Below are positions 63,277-64,000 of a stretch of 64,000 nt of DNA, one piece after another. The notes below the pieces were generated by a model. It worked only from the letters and a program-made list of their open reading frames with translations. It did not search any database and had not been told where the DNA came from. Origin of the DNA: Micromonospora sp. H61. Its GTDB lineage: Bacteria; Actinomycetota; Actinomycetes; Mycobacteriales; Micromonosporaceae. The position numbers and the translations under genes are program-made. Numbering within the stretch: the stretch's first letter is position 1; each line of letters opens with the position of its first letter. The stretch covers positions 186,001 to 250,000 of the forward strand of contig NZ_JAGPXY010000002.1 in assembly GCF_018070325.1 (NCBI RefSeq), given 5' to 3'.

Positions 63277-64000
63277 CGTGATGATCCTTCTTCGTTCCGG
63301 TGGTCGGGGCTGACTTCGCGGAGAGCGCGGGCGACGCCCGCCTCGAACTCGCTGATGAGGTCGCGGACCTCGGCCGGGTCACCGAGGTGGGTGCTGGGCG
63401 GTTGGCAGACCGGGATGGCGGTGAGGTTCGCTCCCGGCACCCGTCGACTCAACCGGGGCCGCTCCGGTGCGGCATCGGTCGAGCCACCACCACGCGGCAC
63501 CGTGGGGCCGGCGCCTCCCGGGGTGCTGGGCAGGTCGACGGTCGTGCCCAAGTCCACCACGGCCGCCCCGGCACCGGCCGTCGGGTCGGCGGCCGTCCGC
63601 GCCGAAGCGCCTTCGAGGCCCGGCGCCACGTGCAGCTCGGCCCGGCGTACACCAGCTTGGAATGCCTCGACCAGCGCGCGGGCGGCGGCGGGGTCCGCTC
63701 CGGTGGCGTCCACCGGCCGGGTCGTCGGGGCGGTGGCGTGCAGCGTGGCTCCGGGCACCCGCTGCCGCACCCGTGGCCCGCCCGGCTTGCCCACCGGTTC
63801 CGGGCTCTGGGGTTCGGGAGCGGCCTGCTCCGGCTGGCCCCGCCCGAACGCGTTCCAGGACGGGCCGGCGTCCAGGCTGAGGGTGGCCCGGCTCAGCAGG
63901 TCCGAGTCGAAGCGGGCCGGCACGGCGACGGCCACCGCGCTGGGCCGCGCCTCGCGCTCGGGGTTGGGCGTCGCCGTCGTACGCCGGTCCCGATCCGGCA
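63273..64000 (-). CDS. Conservon sensor histidine kinase (CvnA-like), C-terminal part
   Basis: Partial: the frame stays open to the window edge, so only the last 241 or so residues are seen and the ATPase domain lies outside. The visible part is a disordered tail rich in Pro, Gly and Ala with two similar modules: RQRVPGATL followed by ALVEAFQAGVRRAE, and SRRVPGANL followed by DLISEFEAGVARALRE. The order kinase-roadblock-DUF742-GTPase with 4-nt overlaps is that of conservons; this identification rests on the neighbours. Confidence 0.78.
   Translation of the reverse strand, partial: PDRDRRTTATPNPEREARPSAVAVAVPARFDSDLLSRATLSLDAGPSWNAFGRGQPEQAAPEPQSPEPVGKPGGPRVRQRVPGATLHATAPTTRPVDATGADPAAARALVEAFQAGVRRAELHVAPGLEGASARTAADPTAGAGAAVVDLGTTVDLPSTPGGAGPTVPRGGGSTDAAPERPRLSRRVPGANLTAIPVCQPPSTHLGDPAEVRDLISEFEAGVARALREVSPDHRNEEGSSR

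Overview
The window is a stretch of very GC-rich actinomycete chromosome. The likely source is Micromonosporaceae (Micromonospora or a close relative). This is inferred from base composition, heavy use of GTG starts, leaderless promoters, two AfsR/SARP-type regulators, a DUF5753/DUF397 pair, an orphan MsiK-type ATPase and a conservon (roadblock/DUF742/GTPase operon) at the right edge. I see no rRNA, CRISPR array, transposase, integrase or phage module. It reads as ordinary chromosome with regulatory and surface-protein variety, and with several small palindromic intergenic repeats.

Layout. 1-3.4 kb: a membrane-anchored beta-propeller, an LPXTG-like cell-wall protein, and a convergent WxL-like / DUF916-like secreted pair. 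3.5-8.2 kb: a tightly packed operon (4-hydroxyphenylpyruvate dioxygenase, two RDD membrane proteins, a HisC-like aminotransferase) divergent from an AsnC/Lrp regulator, which fits tyrosine catabolism. 8.3-16.2 kb: a second propeller and two unrelated fumarases (class I and FumC) on either side of a 992-residue AfsR-like STAND regulator. 16.2-19.3 kb: a repeat-bearing gap, a DUF5753 HTH/DUF397 pair, a GNAT enzyme and a CGNR regulator. 19.4-24.4 kb: an EamA exporter, a secreted subtilisin, an AbiEi-like/DUF559 protein and an IclR regulator. 24.4-28.6 kb: cysS-rlmB, then an orphan msiK-like sugar ABC ATPase behind a LacI-type palindrome, then tRNA-Thr(TGT).

28.8-38.4 kb: AraC/VOC/DUF998 operon, histidine phosphatase, lipoprotein, a crotonase lacking both catalytic glutamates, a receptor Ser/Thr kinase, an HNH endonuclease preceded by a possible leader peptide and hairpin, a membrane protein, a CrtU-like FAD enzyme and an MSMEG_6728-family protein. 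38.5-48.5 kb: a two-RCK-domain membrane protein with a degenerate pore, a second SARP-ATPase, a DrrAB-like exporter, an APC permease, a PAP2 phosphatase and a DUF4032 protein. 48.8-54.9 kb: an amino-sugar operon (SIS isomerase, ROK kinase, NagA; each junction overlaps by 4 nt) divergent from a DeoR regulator, then an ABC exporter pair. 55-58.8 kb: DUF3263, a three-gene cell-envelope set, a PP2C-like protein and a GNAT enzyme. 58.8-64 kb: a two-domain AAA+ ATPase, an unknown protein and conservon genes in the order sensor kinase (cut by the window edge), roadblock, DUF742, GTPase.

Themes. Several operons use 4-nt stop/start overlaps. At least nine genes have a TAnnnT box 6 to 8 nt before the start codon, the mark of leaderless transcription. 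The least explained items are the WxL-like locus with no canonical start codon for its DUF916-like partner, the short ORF plus hairpin before the HNH gene, two families of dispersed palindromes, and an operator-like motif shared by the amino-sugar locus and the neighbouring ABC exporter. None amounts to proof of a new system.
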